Of a stretch of DNA of 64,000 nucleotides, positions 1-12,855 are shown in pieces (position 1 is the first letter of the stretch; every line of letters starts with the position of its first letter). The translations under genes were made by a program, and so were the position numbers. The notes below the pieces were generated by a model. It saw only the letters and a program-made list of their open reading frames with translations, was not told the origin of the DNA and did not search any database. The DNA is from Ceratothoa steindachneri (Eukaryota; Arthropoda; Malacostraca; Isopoda; Cymothoidae): assembly GCA_963969495.1 (NCBI GenBank), contig OZ018326.1, positions 151,247,806 through 151,311,805 of the forward strand, given 5' to 3'.

Positions 1-1856
1 ACCACCCATATTTGTGTTCTGATTCAAGTATTTCTTTTGGTCTTATTGTTATTACTAACAAGTATAAGTATATGCCCCTTGAGATGGTTGCAGCTTATAT
101 TTCATATGTGGAACTTATATACATTGGTTAAATGCCTTGTCTCTAGTGCAGATGAAACTTATTCCTGCCACAATTTTAGGCTAATTTTCCTCTTGTAGGA
201 TTTATTTTTCCATGCTTGCTTCAAGAGTTGCTAATCTGTCCTAATTATATCTCATTGTAACTTTCCTAAAAGGGAATTTCAGTTTTAATTGCTCTAATCT
301 CTACAAAACCTTGTTCATTAATTGTGTCTACGGAAGTTCATTTTCAGTCCTAAATGTGAGTCTGAATTATAATGGTCCTCACTCTAATTCTTGGGATTTG
401 AGAAAAATAATACTATATCGTCGGAAATCGAATATGGCTAAGGTATATCCCATTGGTGTTAACACTATTTTTCCCAAACAAAAGGTCATGAAAATTTTAT
501 TAAGCACTAGACCTGGGTAAGCAGTTTTTCGGTGACCAAGGGCAGCATATTTATCGACGTTGCTAATTTCATTTGTTCTGTAGTGCGCTTCGAATAAAAT
601 ATGTTTGCTAAATGGAAGAGTAAGTCATACTCAATGAAACGCACGTCAAGACGTCTTTCTTATTCATTAGTTTGCTAGCTACATTAAATAACTCCATTTT
701 CTTAGCATCACAAATTTCTGAAAAACTAGGAAAATTTGAGAACTAGAGTAAAGACAGATGCGATATTATCTTTTAAATCTCTGTTTTAATTTTTAACAAA
801 ACAAGAAGGAAATTGAAAGAACTACATTTTAATGGCTTTTTTATCAAGCACAAAGAGTGTAGTAAGATATGTCTTAAACAAATGACTAACAATAAAACTT
901 GAATGCAAACAGCTACAGGAAGAGCTAAACTTTTAGAGGTACCTATAGTTTACATAGATGATCATCTAGACCAGTGATTTTAACGTGATTTGTACATACC
1001 ACCGGTTGGAGCTGGGAAACCCTTTTATAGGGCATTAGCGTGGGATCCATAATATATTTTGGACAATGAGCATCCATCTATTTTTCTATATTTTTTTTCT
1101 AAATGTCAACTTGTTTCATTAGTTGATTTAGCTCAGTCACTACAGTGAATATTTTGTTCAAATAAAAGGTACCATTATGTGGCTATGTGACGAGAATGAA
1201 AGAAAATACACTAACAAGGCTACACTAGCAAGAGAATTTTTTATTGATTTATTTGGTTGAATGTGGCTTTAGTGGGGTTGACGATTTGCTCCGAGCTAAA
1301 AGAAACTCACTTGAAATTACAAAACGTCGTGATTTACGACTGAAGTTAAAATTGTCTCCTCGAATCAGACACAAGTTTTCACTAAAGTGGTTCGCATATT
1401 CTTTGGTAGTTAATAAATATGTTAGTTAGATGCATCTCTACTCAATAATTAAGAATACAATATTAAAAATAGTTATATTTTTTACTTGGTTTTTAAACCA
1501 CTGGTGGGCATACTTTTTCTGGAGAGTTATAGTGAGACCTGGGAGGAGAGAGGTTGGAAACACTGATCCAGACTCTTCAACAATTATTGAACCAAACTCA
1601 ATACGAAATACATTCGTAACCTATGTAAATGCCTTTGATTTCGTAAAACCCAATCGATTTCTCAAAGCACTGCTGTAAGGAATTATCAAAATCTGCATAT
1701 AAACAGGGCCAGCCCCCCAAAATGCGCCCCAAATTTAGATAGTCCTCATTTCTAAATTTTAGGCCAGGATTAAATGAATCTTTGGTGATAACTAGTTTAT
1801 TGTGTTTAAAAACATCATATCCAAACACGAGAGTCTTCGGACCTTTCTTCTTTATT
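1..1856. other. No gene recognised (AT-rich)
   Basis: I see no splice-supported exon, domain or RNA gene here. The short ORFs (for example 1244-1429 and 1430-1678) have no recognisable motif and are typical of chance ORFs in AT-rich DNA. The segment at about 1690-1856 adjoins the truncated 3' end of the mariner copy and may include its 3' untranslated part. Confidence 0.5.
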
Positions 1857-2996
1857 CTAGAATACGTGTTCGAGATGACCTCCATTTAGCTCAGTGCATT
1901 TCCGGAGGTGCAGCACAAAGTTGTCCATGACCTCCTTACAAACCGACCAACTAATGACTCTAATTTCTTCCCTGATGGCTTCCTTGAGTTCCATGATGGT
2001 CCTGGATCTTCCTTGGTGCACGTTGTCTTTAAGGTAGCCCCAGAGAAAGAAATCAGGGGGGCTAAAGTCTGGGCTGTGAGGTGTCCACTCAAAATTAGTC
2101 TTGATACTGATCACACGGCCACCAAAGTTCTCTGTTCCATCTTGCTGGAATCAGAACTTCCCCATAAGCGACGGCAACAGGGTCTGCAGCTCCCTCTTGA
2201 AGGTTTTGAGGGCCTCAATATACCGCTCTACGGTGGCTGCCACAGTCGCGCCAAATTCCTTGAAGAAGAATGGTCCGATGATCCCTCTGGCTGAGATTGC
2301 AGTCCATACCGTGCACTTAGGGGAGTATAGGGGCTTGGTGGCTACCTCATTTGGTCTGGAGGTCCCCCAGAAGACATTTGTTTTTGAGTTTATCTTTCCT
2401 TCAAGATGGAAGTGAGCTTCAGCTGAGGTTAAAAGAAGGTTAAGGAAAGTTGGGGTATCCTGAATCTTCGCCTGTATCTTAGCTGCCATAGCCTTTCTCT
2501 GTTCCTTGTCTGATACTGTAAGGATCTGCTTCGTCTTTATTCTGAAAGTCTCACGAGATATACCGAGAGACTGACTCGGCTTGCGCACAAAGCGTTTTGG
2601 GCTCTGCTGAACTGACTCTCTCACGCTCTCGACCATCTCAGCTGTACGCTTCCTGGTGCGTCCTGAATGGCTTGAACGGTTGACACTGGCTGCATTGAGG
2701 TTCTCCGCTGTCCCATACTTCTCTAAGTTGTCTACGCAGTCCGGAATTCTGCTCATGGAGGAGGCTTTTTCACATTCGAACTGATGCACGAAAGTGTCCT
2801 GCACTTTCTTGAACGAGCCTGTCTTGTAGTAATGTTTACGCAGTATATTCTTTACTGAAGCTCCCATTGATATCTAGTTGTGCTTACAGGCGTTGCTTCT
2901 GCCATGTCCTGCAAAGTAAGGGTGATTAGTAAATGGATGAAGGATATATCACAAAAAGTCTTTGCATGCCTGTTTTACGGGAGTCACCCTGTACTA
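1857..2996 (-). mobile_element. Mariner-family transposon, one stop codon, 3' end missing
   Basis: The minus strand encodes a mariner-type transposase from 2867 down to 1857, about 336 codons, close to the usual 340-350. It has an N-terminal helix-turn-helix region and mariner landmarks: EAHFHLEGKINS, then FQQDG, then HSPDFSPPDFFLWGYLK near the C-terminus. An in-frame TGA at 2151-2153 sits just before FQQDG, where a Trp is usual, and splits the gene into two same-frame ORFs. The first catalytic Asp appears replaced by Ala (S-A-E-A-H-F instead of the usual S-D-E-A-H-F). The string TACAGGGTGACTCCCG, read on the minus strand from about 2996, looks like the 5' terminal inverted repeat. I found no matching repeat at the other end, so the copy seems truncated near 1857. 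Both the stop and the lost Asp argue against activity. Confidence 0.9.
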
Positions 2997-2999
2997 CCA

Positions 3000-4217
3000 C
3001 CCTTCAAGATTTATAGTAGCAAAACATCTTAATTTAGGATGCACTTAATCACTAGAACAATACAATTCAAAAAGTAGTAAATTATTTAATAAACGAAAAC
3101 CTATCTTTTCACAACTGTTTAGAGCATTGGTTGAGATTTCGATTAATTTTACCTGGAAACAAAAGGGACTTTTAATTAAACAGAGAAATTGAAGTCACTT
3201 TTGTTTTGCTAATGCTGTATTATTCTCCTTAAATCCCTAAGAAGTAGTGTTACTAATAACAGATATATTGCAAATTATTCGTATAACTAGACTAAGAATG
3301 AGTTCATAATGACTAAAATAATGATTGGTAGGTTTAGGAAGAGAGACCAACGCGATTAAAATAGTACTGGCTTTCCTGCTCGACATTGCATTGGCCACGC
3401 CTGGTGGTCGTTTCTCATCATCGTCTAAGCAAGTGGATGTATCAAATATACCTGCTCGTCGTGGATGAGAAGCGTCTGCCAGACGTGCCCGATGAAGTCT
3501 CTAGGCCGCAAACCATTGCTATTTAACCCACCATTTATGACTGCACCATTGCATTTAATTTAAAAAAGAGATATCAAATAGAATTGATACGCAAATTTTA
3601 GTACGGGTTCAAGACTACGTCTTCTGCGGTAAGTTACTGGTTGTAAGGTCATAAAGTAAACAAATTTACATCTCCAGAAGCAACACACCTCTTCCTTAAG
3701 TATCCCTAGAGTTATGACTTCCCAAAGTAAAACATACATAGTGAAGACAAGAACTACACTTAAGATGAAAAGAACTCGAACAGGTATAGAACAATACATT
3801 TTAGGAAAACCTCGCAAAGACCCTAAAATAAATATTAGATAAAATCAAAGACATGGTTGGCAGATATATAAGCAGAATACAATTTCTTAAATTAAAATGG
3901 TCCTAAAAGAAGATGAAGGAAAGAATTCTAAACTTGTCGTTTTGTATGAAAAGGGACGAGGAAGGTGACCAAGTAGAAGCTAGGATGATGAAATTTGCTC
4001 AATGACTGGATTAGAAATAGACGCTTTGAGTGCAAGACTTTCATTAGAGGAAACATTTCTAGTGGTTTTTGCTCAGTAATATTTTGAAACGGCTTACACT
4101 ACTTTCAGTACAGATATTTCTTTTAACATTTAATAATTAAGTAATCCACCGATTGCCTTAAAATAAAATTGATTAATTGTGCGAGAACCAAATTCATAGT
4201 TCTGATGTATCTTTTAG
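3000..4217. other. No gene recognised upstream of first FN2 exon
   Basis: No domain-bearing ORF is seen. A short inverted pair around 3408-3480 (GTTTCTCATC versus GATGAGAAGC) suggests a small foldback or SINE-like repeat, but I cannot classify it. If the FN2 gene begins in this window, its signal-peptide exon should lie here or further upstream. I could not identify it. Confidence 0.4.
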
Positions 4218-4388
4218 GAAGCTCCTCGATCGTGGACTCAGCCGGAGGAAGACGATGTGTTTTTCCTTTCTGGCACAATAACACACTTCACTACAAGTGC
4301 AGTAGTAGCAAATCTTCAGTTCCTTGGTGTGCCACAAAGGTCAATGGGTGGAAAATCGTCGAAAGCGACTTCTGCCTGCCAGATCTCG
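4218..4388 (+). CDS. FN2 domain exon 1
   Basis: The exon is 57 codons between CTTTTAG and GTAAGC, phase 1-1. It encodes a complete FN2 module with four Cys: CVFPFWHNNTLHYKC, then W-C in VPWCATK, and a final Cys in ESDFC. The same frame is open upstream to 4169 and contains ATG at 4205 followed by YLLGSSSIVDSA. A short first exon with a weak signal peptide is therefore an alternative to the splice acceptor at 4216-4217. I prefer splicing because all other exons of the locus are phase 1. Confidence 0.8.
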
Positions 4389-5049
4389 GTAAGCCATTAT
4401 TTTTTATCGTGGCAAAAATATCTAAGTTATTCAAGACCACCTCAATTATCCAAGAATCCAAGAACCAAGAAGGCGGCTTTTTTCAATTTTACGGGGTGGA
4501 TGGGGGAGTTTTTTTTGGAAGTATTATTGTGCATGGCAGGCCCAAATATTTGCTGTATCTGCCCATATCGTTATTATTCAACTGCAAACATTGGATTATA
4601 AAATTTACGAAACGAGGGTTCCTAATAGACTGCCCAATTCATACATGGTTGCGACCATAGTTAGTAACCCTTAAAATAAAACCAAAATAAAACCAGGATC
4701 AAGACTTTAATCGATAATTTTAAAGGATTTCTTTCGCATATATGTATGTACGAGTAGATATAGAATTAGTTTTGACATTCTCAGGACAATTGCTATTCCT
4801 TTTTCTCATCCCTTCAAAACAGAATCAGCATAAGGCCCGACCCGAATTTTTTAATGCTACTGCAGTCAATGCAGATTTGATGAGCTATTGTTAGTCCCTA
4901 ATAATAATGCCATCAGGTGAAAAGGGTAAATAAACAAAATCTACTCTAGACTCAAAATTAGGTAAACTATAGTAAAGAAACGAAATAAGAAAACCGAAAA
5001 TTCGGAGTGAATATTTTCACACTTATTTCGCAGGAAAATCTACCTTAGC

Positions 5050-5600
5050 GTCAAAAGCTAGAGAACAAAATGCCAAAATCTATGGATGGAGTGGTGAAAA
5101 AATTACAAGGGGGATGTGAGATAGGGGTATAGATGTAATGAAGCCTAGTGAGGAAAAAGGGATAACTATGATGGTATTTGCTGATGATCTGATAGTAATA
5201 GATAAGATTAAGTTTTGGAAAATTTGATTGAAGCATTTAGTCGGTTATGTGTGAAGGGTGGGGGCTGGAGATAAATGTATAAACGACTAAGATAATAGTA
5301 CTTGCAAGTGCGTATGGGGGCGGAGAATTATATCGGTGTGTTAGTTGTAGGCCTTGAGCCAGCAAGTTCCTAGGATATATCAATAGTGTTAGAAGTACGG
5401 ATGAGGCAGACGGCAATAACAAAGTATTGAATAGCAAGTGAGTCTCAGCGGTATTAATAGCAATAGTGTATGCAAAGAATGAGCTTGGGATGTACTCAAT
5501 CTGGAAGCGACACATTGGCATTAAAAACGAGAGAAGATTAAGGAAAGAAATCATAATTTTAACACCTTTATACAAAAATCAACTGATAAGACAACCAGAC
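5050..5600 (+). pseudogene. Degenerate LINE reverse transcriptase remnant
   Basis: The plus strand shows an RT catalytic block (TMMVFADDLIVID at about 5170-5205) and further downstream a K-F-L-G-Y-like segment, with several frame changes. No long ORF survives. The clade cannot be fixed. It sits in an FN2-locus intron. Confidence 0.55.
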
Positions 5601-6625
5601 AGAAGGTGGATATTTGAAATTTGCTTAATTGCAGCAGAATCGTAGTAAACTCAAACGCTGGACTCACAAAAACTAAGACTTTTCTGGCTGGCGAGTTTTT
5701 TTTAAGAGGTGGAATGAGACATGTTAATGATCAGTCAAGAATTTATTAGAGCCAACTACCGAGTATTAAATACATTTTACACAATGATCTTGAGTAATCA
5801 GTGATTTTTAAGTTTGTTGAAAGAGCTCATAATTAATATATATTGTATGAATGTTTTTCTTATTGCAGTATGTGATCATTTTGATTTTTATTTCCTTCGT
5901 ACACACCATGCAAATCCCCAGTTTCTTTACAAAGAAGAAAATTTAAAGATTTCTGCTTTAGAAAATATAAATTTCTTTATTTGTTCATTGGCTTAGTCCT
6001 CTATAAATAAAACTACAGCATACGACTCATAACTCTCTCTTGTCACTGACATGTCCCTTGACATTTAGAATTGATGCTTTGCTGAGGCCTGTGAATTTCT
6101 AAGTGCTTCATCTATGAGTGTGTTGTTGAAGTTGCAGAGATTGGAACACTTGTATTCATTAACTTCTGTAGGACATCAGTGCTATAGGGAAGATGATTCG
6201 AACATGATATTAGATTTTTTTCTATTTAAACACTCCATTTTTTATAAGAATAGTGTGAATTTTTTCATAAAAGTATTGTCTTAATATGAAATGGTTCCAC
6301 ATATACGATTGAATACATCGCATTGTTTAAACTGTGAAATTTTCTACCTGCATTTCCACTTTGATTCACCAGTATCAAGCTAGAACATAGTGTTAGAGTG
6401 GAAAATAATCTCAACGCTCTCTCTAACAGTAATATTTAAGAAAGTGCAGATGTGCGATTGATCTATTTCTGGATAGAATTCTAGGGGAACAATTTTTAAC
6501 AGATTTTAAATGATGTAGCTTTTATTCCCAAAGTAAAGTGTAAATTTTAATCATACCAAAATTATACCCCCCTAGGTATTCTTGGAGATCCCATTTAATC
6601 GAATTTTTACATACCTATGTTTCAG

Positions 6626-6670
6626 ATTCCTACAATGAAGAGATCTTGAAAGCCGAGTACGGAATAAGAG
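6626..6670 (+). CDS. Linker microexon (45 nt)
   Basis: The acceptor is TATGTTTCAG and the donor is GTAAAC, phase 1-1. It encodes SYNEEILKAEYGIR plus split codons. There is no known domain; it is charged and predicted helical. It joins the FN2 exon at 4218 in frame. Confidence 0.6.
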
Positions 6671-7138
6671 GTAAACAAATGTTCATTTAGTTGCAAATGT
6701 ATTCCAAAAGCAGTAATGGAAATGGTTTATCAATAGAGTTAAAAATATTGTCGTATGCTAATTTAACAAGTTGGTAGGATTCTAAGATGCACTCTGTAAA
6801 AATTTGTATAGTTACCAGCAACGAGTCCGACAAAAAGTGTTTCAAATTGGTACATTATGTACCTCTTCTCTGTACAAACTTTATTCTGAAAGCATCCAAG
6901 TTCATCCTGGCTCCATTATTTTGTCCCTGTTTAGGTTTACTGTAACATTTTTAATCCTCACTCCTTTGTATTCTGCCTTTTGTTCTATCTTTTTTTTCCT
7001 CGCATTTTGCCTACATTGAAATAAATTCAATTATAGGTTAAGGAAGCAATAAATAGATAGAGGAAGCAAAGAAATAAGTGAAAGTGTGATACATTTTTGA
7101 AAATTATCAAGATCTTAGTATCAATTTTTGCCTTCCAG

Positions 7139-7174
7139 GTTTCAAAAACGACGAATACATGAGAGAAGCATTAG
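7139..7174 (+). CDS. Linker microexon (36 nt)
   Basis: The acceptor is CCTTCCAG and the donor is GTAAGC, phase 1-1. It encodes FKNDEYMREAL plus split codons. Its size, phase and composition match the neighbouring linker exons. Confidence 0.6.
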
Positions 7175-7466
7175 GTAAGCCTGAAATATTTCTGCAATAT
7201 TTACTTCGTTAACGACCCGAAGTAAATAAGATTGTAAGAAGTAGAAATAATAATATTTGGGGTTAATATTAAAATTTTCCTCTGTCTATTCCTGGATCCG
7301 AAATTAGAAGGGTTAATATTTATTTTTCATTTATTCCTTTTCTATGCTTAAATTTTGTTCTCACGTTTCTTCTGGTTATTTTATATGATATTTGAAGGAA
7401 GATACTTTGTTTATTGAGTTAAAATATTCCAACATCAAACCACTAACGAATAATTATTATTTTCAG

Positions 7467-7499
7467 AAAAAGTAAAGAGTTTGAACGAAAAGCTTCTTG
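7467..7499 (+). CDS. Linker microexon (33 nt)
   Basis: The acceptor is ATTTTCAG and the donor is GTACGT, phase 1-1. It encodes KVKSLNEKLL plus split codons, an amphipathic Lys/Leu segment. Confidence 0.6.
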
Positions 7500-7741
7500 G
7501 TACGTAATTTACGTTATTTTTAAATGAAAAAATAGTAGTATTACTGTTGCTAGTTGTTATCATTTAAACAGTTATACATGTGATAGAACAAAACCTTAGG
7601 TTTCTGTTCATCGTTTTTTAAAACTTAAGCTCCGTGAATAGTGAAATAAATACTATATAACATTTCTATATTCAGCACTTCTATAGAATATAGGCTACAG
7701 AATCAGCCCAATTATCTTGACCTGAGACATCTCTTTTGCAG

Positions 7742-7777
7742 TGTATCCGAAGCTTCTGGGCTATCAGCGATTTCTCG
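7742..7777 (+). CDS. Linker microexon (36 nt)
   Basis: The acceptor is CTTTTGCAG and the donor is GTAAGG, phase 1-1. It encodes YPKLLGYQRFL plus split codons. No domain is recognised. Confidence 0.6.
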
Positions 7778-8878
7778 GTAAGGAACGAATTCATTTACGC
7801 ACATTATAGTGTAAATAAAAAGACTTTGATGATTTTTGGAGGGTAAGGCTTCAGTAAAACATGAAATTGCAAACATGCTTGGATAACTTTCATTTTTATA
7901 TGATAGAAAGTCTGTAATTTGAGCTCACGTAACAAGAAAAACTCAAGCCTTTACACTCGGGAGGTGAATAAGGGCAGAATATTTAGGACTGTCAGGAATT
8001 ATGATGCAAGGAAAAAATTATTGTTTCCTACCAACACGAAAAGTTGCTCCATCCAGTGCATTATTGATACTTAAAGGTTGTTCATTAGAAGAGAAAACAT
8101 GAGAGATGTAACTTATGAGAGAGAAAGTAGGTCAAGCATTCGTCTCTGTATTGAAGTGTCTGTCACAACATTATCTTCTCATTAGAGAAGAAAGACAAAT
8201 AAACCGGGTTGTTACCAAATAAATTGTAATGGACGCACCTATGTTGAATGGTTACTACTAGAAGAATGGTTAGTCTCCTTAGATCTACATCTGCTCTGCC
8301 GCTTCTCTCCCATGCCTGTCAAGTGCCTGTGCCTAATAAAGTGAACTAACCGACTCCCGCCGCCTTGATTAATTCACAATCAAAGCTATAGCGACTACAT
8401 ATCATGGCTGCTTACTTTCCAGTTTAACTAAAAAAGGTAACATTTAGCGTGTGACTACGAGTGGGTTGAATGCATCCCATCTACTATGACGGCAGAAGTG
8501 AAGCCTAAAAATAGCCAAATGAAACATTTCTTTTAAAGCTGTGATAATAAGCTATGAGATACATTCAGTTGTTAATATGGATAAGGAAAGTTTCCAAAAC
8601 ACGTCCAATTCACAATCGGTTATGTATGTACTTAGTTTAGTCACATAAATGTCTACATTATTTGCGCACAGGTTGGAATTTTCCCGAAGGAGACCTTATC
8701 TATTTGGTTTTATACTTCGCATCCGTCTTTGATATTATTTTTCTATTTTAGATCCTTTCGTTCTACATGGGTGGGGCATTGCTCTTCTGTTTCACATATA
8801 TATACAACCTTTGTAAAATTTTTTCGTTTTTCCTTGATAATGAACTCAACAAATTCGAAAGTACTTGGAATCTGCATT

Positions 8879-8882
<4 letters not shown>

Positions 8883-8933
<51 letters not shown>
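8883..8933. repeat. (AT)n microsatellite
   Basis: A pure AT dinucleotide run of about 51 bp lies in an intron of the FN2 locus. The overlapping ORF at 8729-8968 is created by the repeat and is not a gene. Confidence 0.95.
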
Positions 8934-8936
<3 letters not shown>

Positions 8937-9047
8937 GTCGGAATGATTCTTATATACGAATTATGTAAAGAAAATAACCATATTGCCTAATTTTTAAATT
9001 TTAAGGGTGCAGCATTTAATTAAATAACAAACTTATTTTCTTTTCAG

Positions 9048-9107
9048 CAATGTTAATGGGAGAACGTATCTACAACAAACCTCCACACCAGGGACCAACC
9101 CTCAAAT
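9048..9107 (+). CDS. Linker exon (60 nt)
   Basis: The acceptor is TCTTTTCAG and the donor is AAAT/GTAAAC, phase 1-1. It encodes MLMGERIYNKPPHQGPTLK plus split codons. The donor lacks the usual G at the last exon base, so the 3' boundary is less sure; the frame stays open to 9235. Confidence 0.55.
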
Positions 9108-9494
9108 GTAAACAACTAAAATATAAACCTCAAAGTAGCAACAAAGGCATTTTCATGTTTTTCCTCATTCCTTTTTTTCCATTAAAGATTCTAATAAAAA
9201 AACAAGTAAAACCTTTATTCCTTCTTTTATTTTAATGCAAATTATTTTACATTCACAACTTTACCCACTTTTCTCACATTTCTCTGTTTGCCACTACCAG
9301 GTGGAAAATGTAAAACGGTGCTTGGCCATCTATTTTGGGGATTGATGCGGTTCTTTACCGCCGTCATTTTTATTCAATATAACTTTTTTTTTATAAAGTT
9401 TTGGCGCGCATCATTTGAGAAAATGTCCTTAGCAATGGTTCCTCCAAAACGAAAAATGAAACTGTTTTAAACTTAATAGAGTTTACTTTTTCAG

Positions 9495-9521
9495 ATGTTG
9501 ACTCTGATGAACGATTTGCAG
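9495..9521 (+). CDS. Linker microexon (27 nt)
   Basis: The acceptor is TTTTTCAG and the donor is GTGAGT, phase 1-1. It encodes VDSDERFA plus split codons. Confidence 0.55.
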
Positions 9522-10049
9522 GTGAGTAAAAGATTTAATTACTTGAACCTGGCCACAATTATGCCTTCTTCAGCTTCCGATTTCCAGGAAGTGAAATTCC
9601 TGGACTTTTGATAAGTCTCCAATTAATCACGAAATTGGATAAATTAGAATAATTTAATTTTCTTCTTGAATATCTTGAATAGGATAAATCCAATAATAAA
9701 CTAATCATACAGTTTGCCTTTTTTATATCGTATAGGACGTAAGATTCTCTTGGCAGTGGCAATAAGTCCACTTAATTTGCCTTTTCCTCAAGGAGTTTGA
9801 GAAGAAGAAAGAGGGAGGAGGTGCTTTAGTTGATTATATTGCTTCGGATTCAAAGATTATCCATTTTTTTCCTTTGAACAACAATTTTCAATGGCCTTTT
9901 TTTCATACGCGTTTGTCTTCAGTCAAACTTGTCTAGATTAAGATGAGAGTATGGAGCCTGATTAAGGTCGTTGTAAATACAGCATTATCATCAATTTTGA
10001 AATAGGTATTAAAGACATGATTAAAAAATACTTAATCTTCTCTTTTCAG

Positions 10050-10073
10050 AAGTAATAAAGAAATACGATTTCC
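10050..10073 (+). CDS. Linker microexon (24 nt)
   Basis: The acceptor is TCTTTTCAG and the donor is GTGAGT, phase 1-1. It encodes VIKKYDF plus split codons. Both splice sites are strong although the exon has only eight codons. Confidence 0.55.
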
Positions 10074-10420
10074 GTGAGTATGTTTTAAGTTTGTTAATTT
10101 GATATTTAAGAAGCAAAACGAGGCTACTCTCCAATAGAAATAAAAAGGCCGCTTAGGAAAGAGGAGAAAAACAAATAAAGAGGAAGAGCAGACACATCTA
10201 GTGATAATGATATTACTTAAGAGAGATTCTTATAACTAATCTATTCAGCTCTTAAAGAGGTTATCAAGATAAGGCACCGACAGCCTTAGGAAAGAAATTT
10301 GCGTAAAGAACAAAGGCTCACAAAAGTACAAAAATGGAGATTAGATTTACTTTTAGGACAATTTTGTTGAATTGAGAAATGGAAAACATTTATGCCTACA
10401 AAACTTTCTTTCTCTTTCAG

Positions 10421-10447
10421 CGAGTGAAGCTGACCTGAAAGACAAAG
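10421..10447 (+). CDS. Linker microexon (27 nt)
   Basis: The acceptor is TTTCTCTTTCAG and the donor is GTAGAT, phase 1-1. It encodes SEADLKDK plus split codons. Confidence 0.55.
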
Positions 10448-10969
10448 GTAGATATGCAGATCAAAAGCCTTGTAATGATCCTCCACCGCTATCTCTCTAT
10501 TTTTCTTTCTCTCTCCCTCTGTAAATTGTGCCTAAGCCTTGGATTCTACTCTCCATACCGGCTCTTTTACCCTGAGCATCTTTGAATTTTAGGGAAAAAA
10601 GCCTCTACAAGTCTTCGAGCGTATTCTATATGTTCAGCTTCATTTCTGAGTGGAATAATTTTGATACTCTATTCAACACCGAGGTCAATGCCATTTTCAT
10701 ATCACATCAAACATTCATCTTTTAAAATATAATTCTTCTTTATTCTTGTATTCCCTTTACCTAACACAATTTGGTCTAAAGATTTGCCCCTAATTCCACT
10801 AATCCTTGTGTTTGTCTATTTCGAAAAAATATTCACTAAAAAGCGGCAATAGTTTATTAAATGTTAAATCAAATTTGTTACCTATTCCCTTAAACTCTTA
10901 AACTTGTTAACTTTAACAAATGAAAGCTGTATGTGGCCCAACTGAAAGAAAACTCTTTCATATATGTAG

Positions 10970-11041
10970 GAATCACTGAAATGCTTGGACTATTTGGAAG
11001 AAGATGTTGCCAGCAGGACAAAAATCAGCAAGTAAAAGTGG
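10970..11041 (+). CDS. Linker exon (72 nt) with a CC pair
   Basis: The acceptor is TATATGTAG and the donor is GTATGT, phase 1-1. It encodes 24 residues including GLFGRRCCQQDKNQQ. The adjacent Cys pair is the only Cys in the linker region and could form inter-chain or local disulfides; this is inference. Confidence 0.55.
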
Positions 11042-11163
11042 GTATGTAATACTAAGATCTTAATCTTTATTATGTGCCTTTTTATGGTCCAATATCTGTT
11101 ATAAATGCATTTTATTTATACAAAGGGGCCCTAACGCATCTAATATTTATCTTCCAAATTTAG

Positions 11164-11196
11164 ATTTTCATCGAGCGCAGCTTAGAGAAGAAACTG
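11164..11196 (+). CDS. Linker microexon (33 nt)
   Basis: The acceptor is CAAATTTAG and the donor is GTTAGT, phase 1-1. It encodes FHRAQLREET plus split codons. Confidence 0.55.
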
Positions 11197-11914
11197 GTTA
11201 GTATAAGAAGAATTTATATCAAATTTAAATTCCATTACCTATATATTACTTCTTTGAATATCTATGAATTAAGGAATTTAGCCTATTATCTCTTCCCTTA
11301 ATTTGAATGATACTGCTTTCCCGTTATTTGAGATGCCAAAAGCTTGGGGAATCAGCTTAAAAAAATGTTCTGTTCAACTGTTAAAGTGCCTTTAAATAAC
11401 AAATATAAACTTAAATATGTATTCGTATGTAATTATAATTTATATGAAAGGTCAGGGTTTCAGATATCAATATAGCTAGCGCCTAAAGGGAACTACTGTC
11501 ATACGATATCGATAATTAATCCTCACAAGAAAGTAAATTGTGAAAAATAATCTAATAATTGAAGAAATATTTGTAAGATAATTTTACATGGATCTCTTGA
11601 CTTATGAAGACGATATAATGGAAAGACAACAAATAGCAAAATGGAAAATACCATAAAAATAGACGCGGTGTTATTTATTACATTACACTATCCAAATAGC
11701 AAAATCTCTTTGCCTGCAAGAAGACTTTCCTCTTTGCCTGCAATTATTTAATCATTGACACATTCGTGGAAACTATATCAGGAATTAAATGGTATTTCAA
11801 AAAATGAAGACATATTTCCTCAAATATAAAGTTGTTATAGCCATGGAAAAGGAAGCATTTAGTCTTCACGACCAGATTGTATGTTTTATTAGCTGTGGCT
11901 ATTTTCTTTTTCAG

Positions 11915-11971
11915 ATGTTTTCCTGAGAAAAAGGAATATATCACTACCTGACGAAATATTGGAGGCTTATG
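11915..11971 (+). CDS. Linker exon (57 nt)
   Basis: The acceptor is CTTTTTCAG and the donor is GTGAGT, phase 1-1. It encodes VFLRKRNISLPDEILEAY plus split codons. N-I-S is a potential N-glycosylation site. Confidence 0.6.
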
Positions 11972-12835
11972 GTGAGTATTCGCTTAGAAAAATGTGATCT
12001 AACCATTTCACATTTCCACTTATCATTCACCCTTCACCCTCACCATACATAGACACGTTCATATATGATAAATTATAAGGGAAAACATTCAGTTGAATGA
12101 ATTCACTAAATGAAATACAAATCATTTGTACTCAAGGGGGTATAGAGGAAAAAAGAGGTAATTTTAATTTCGATTACCCCTTTTCGTTTCGTGATTTTAT
12201 TTTGGGGCGTCACCATTTGCTTTTCTACCAATTACTAAGAGTTGTTTCGTTTGTTTGAGCGATTCGTAGATTTTAATTATTTTCCAATGATTTTTATTAT
12301 ATGTTTAACCGTTAGTTGTATTTTAATAGGATTGTTGAGTATAGTAGATGTGAACATTTTCTCTGAATTTTGCAGCTCGTCGCATTTTCGTCTTTTGTCT
12401 AAAATTCTGTTCATAACCTTATATTATTGATAGATGACCAAGATCATTGTTGTTAACAGGAAGTTGCAAATTGTAAAATAGTTTCTGATATATTATTCTT
12501 GCAATTTTATAATGACGATCCTCTACCATGATCATAAAGTTCATTAAACTTTTTTGCTAATGTAAATTGGTAGATATCAACTTTAGTTCAGGTTTCAAGT
12601 TTGAGTGAGTTCGTTTTCTTGGTTATACTTTTTTCTTGCTACTGAGCAATATGTGGTTGCTACCCCTTATTGCCTCCCGCTGCTAAGTGAAGCACTTGCT
12701 CATCTTTCTGATTTTTTCTCGGTCACATTCAATTTATTTCGAATTTTTAGTATAATTGTGAAGGGAATTTACTTGAGCGATTCTGCGTTGAATTTTCTGA
12801 ACCTTTCCTGTTGACATTGTAATCTGTTGACTCAG

Positions 12836-12855
12836 ATATATATATATATATATAT
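12836..12855. repeat. (AT)n microsatellite
   Basis: Short run of about 20 bp. Confidence 0.9.

Noticed and set aside
343..360. Exon-like TTTTCAG...GTGAGT pair (8 nt between)
   Set aside because: The length is not a multiple of three and does not fit the phase 1-1 pattern of the locus.
5869..5898. 30-nt phase 1-1 exon candidate after TTATTGCAG
   Set aside because: The donor CTTC/GTACAC is weak and no independent support exists, so it was left out of the gene model.
8729..8968. 79-codon ORF with Ile-Tyr repeats
   Set aside because: It is an artefact of the (AT)n microsatellite.
12376..12389. Exon-like segment after TTTTGCAG
   Set aside because: Only 14 nt to the nearest GT, wrong phase, and the site lies next to a LINE remnant.
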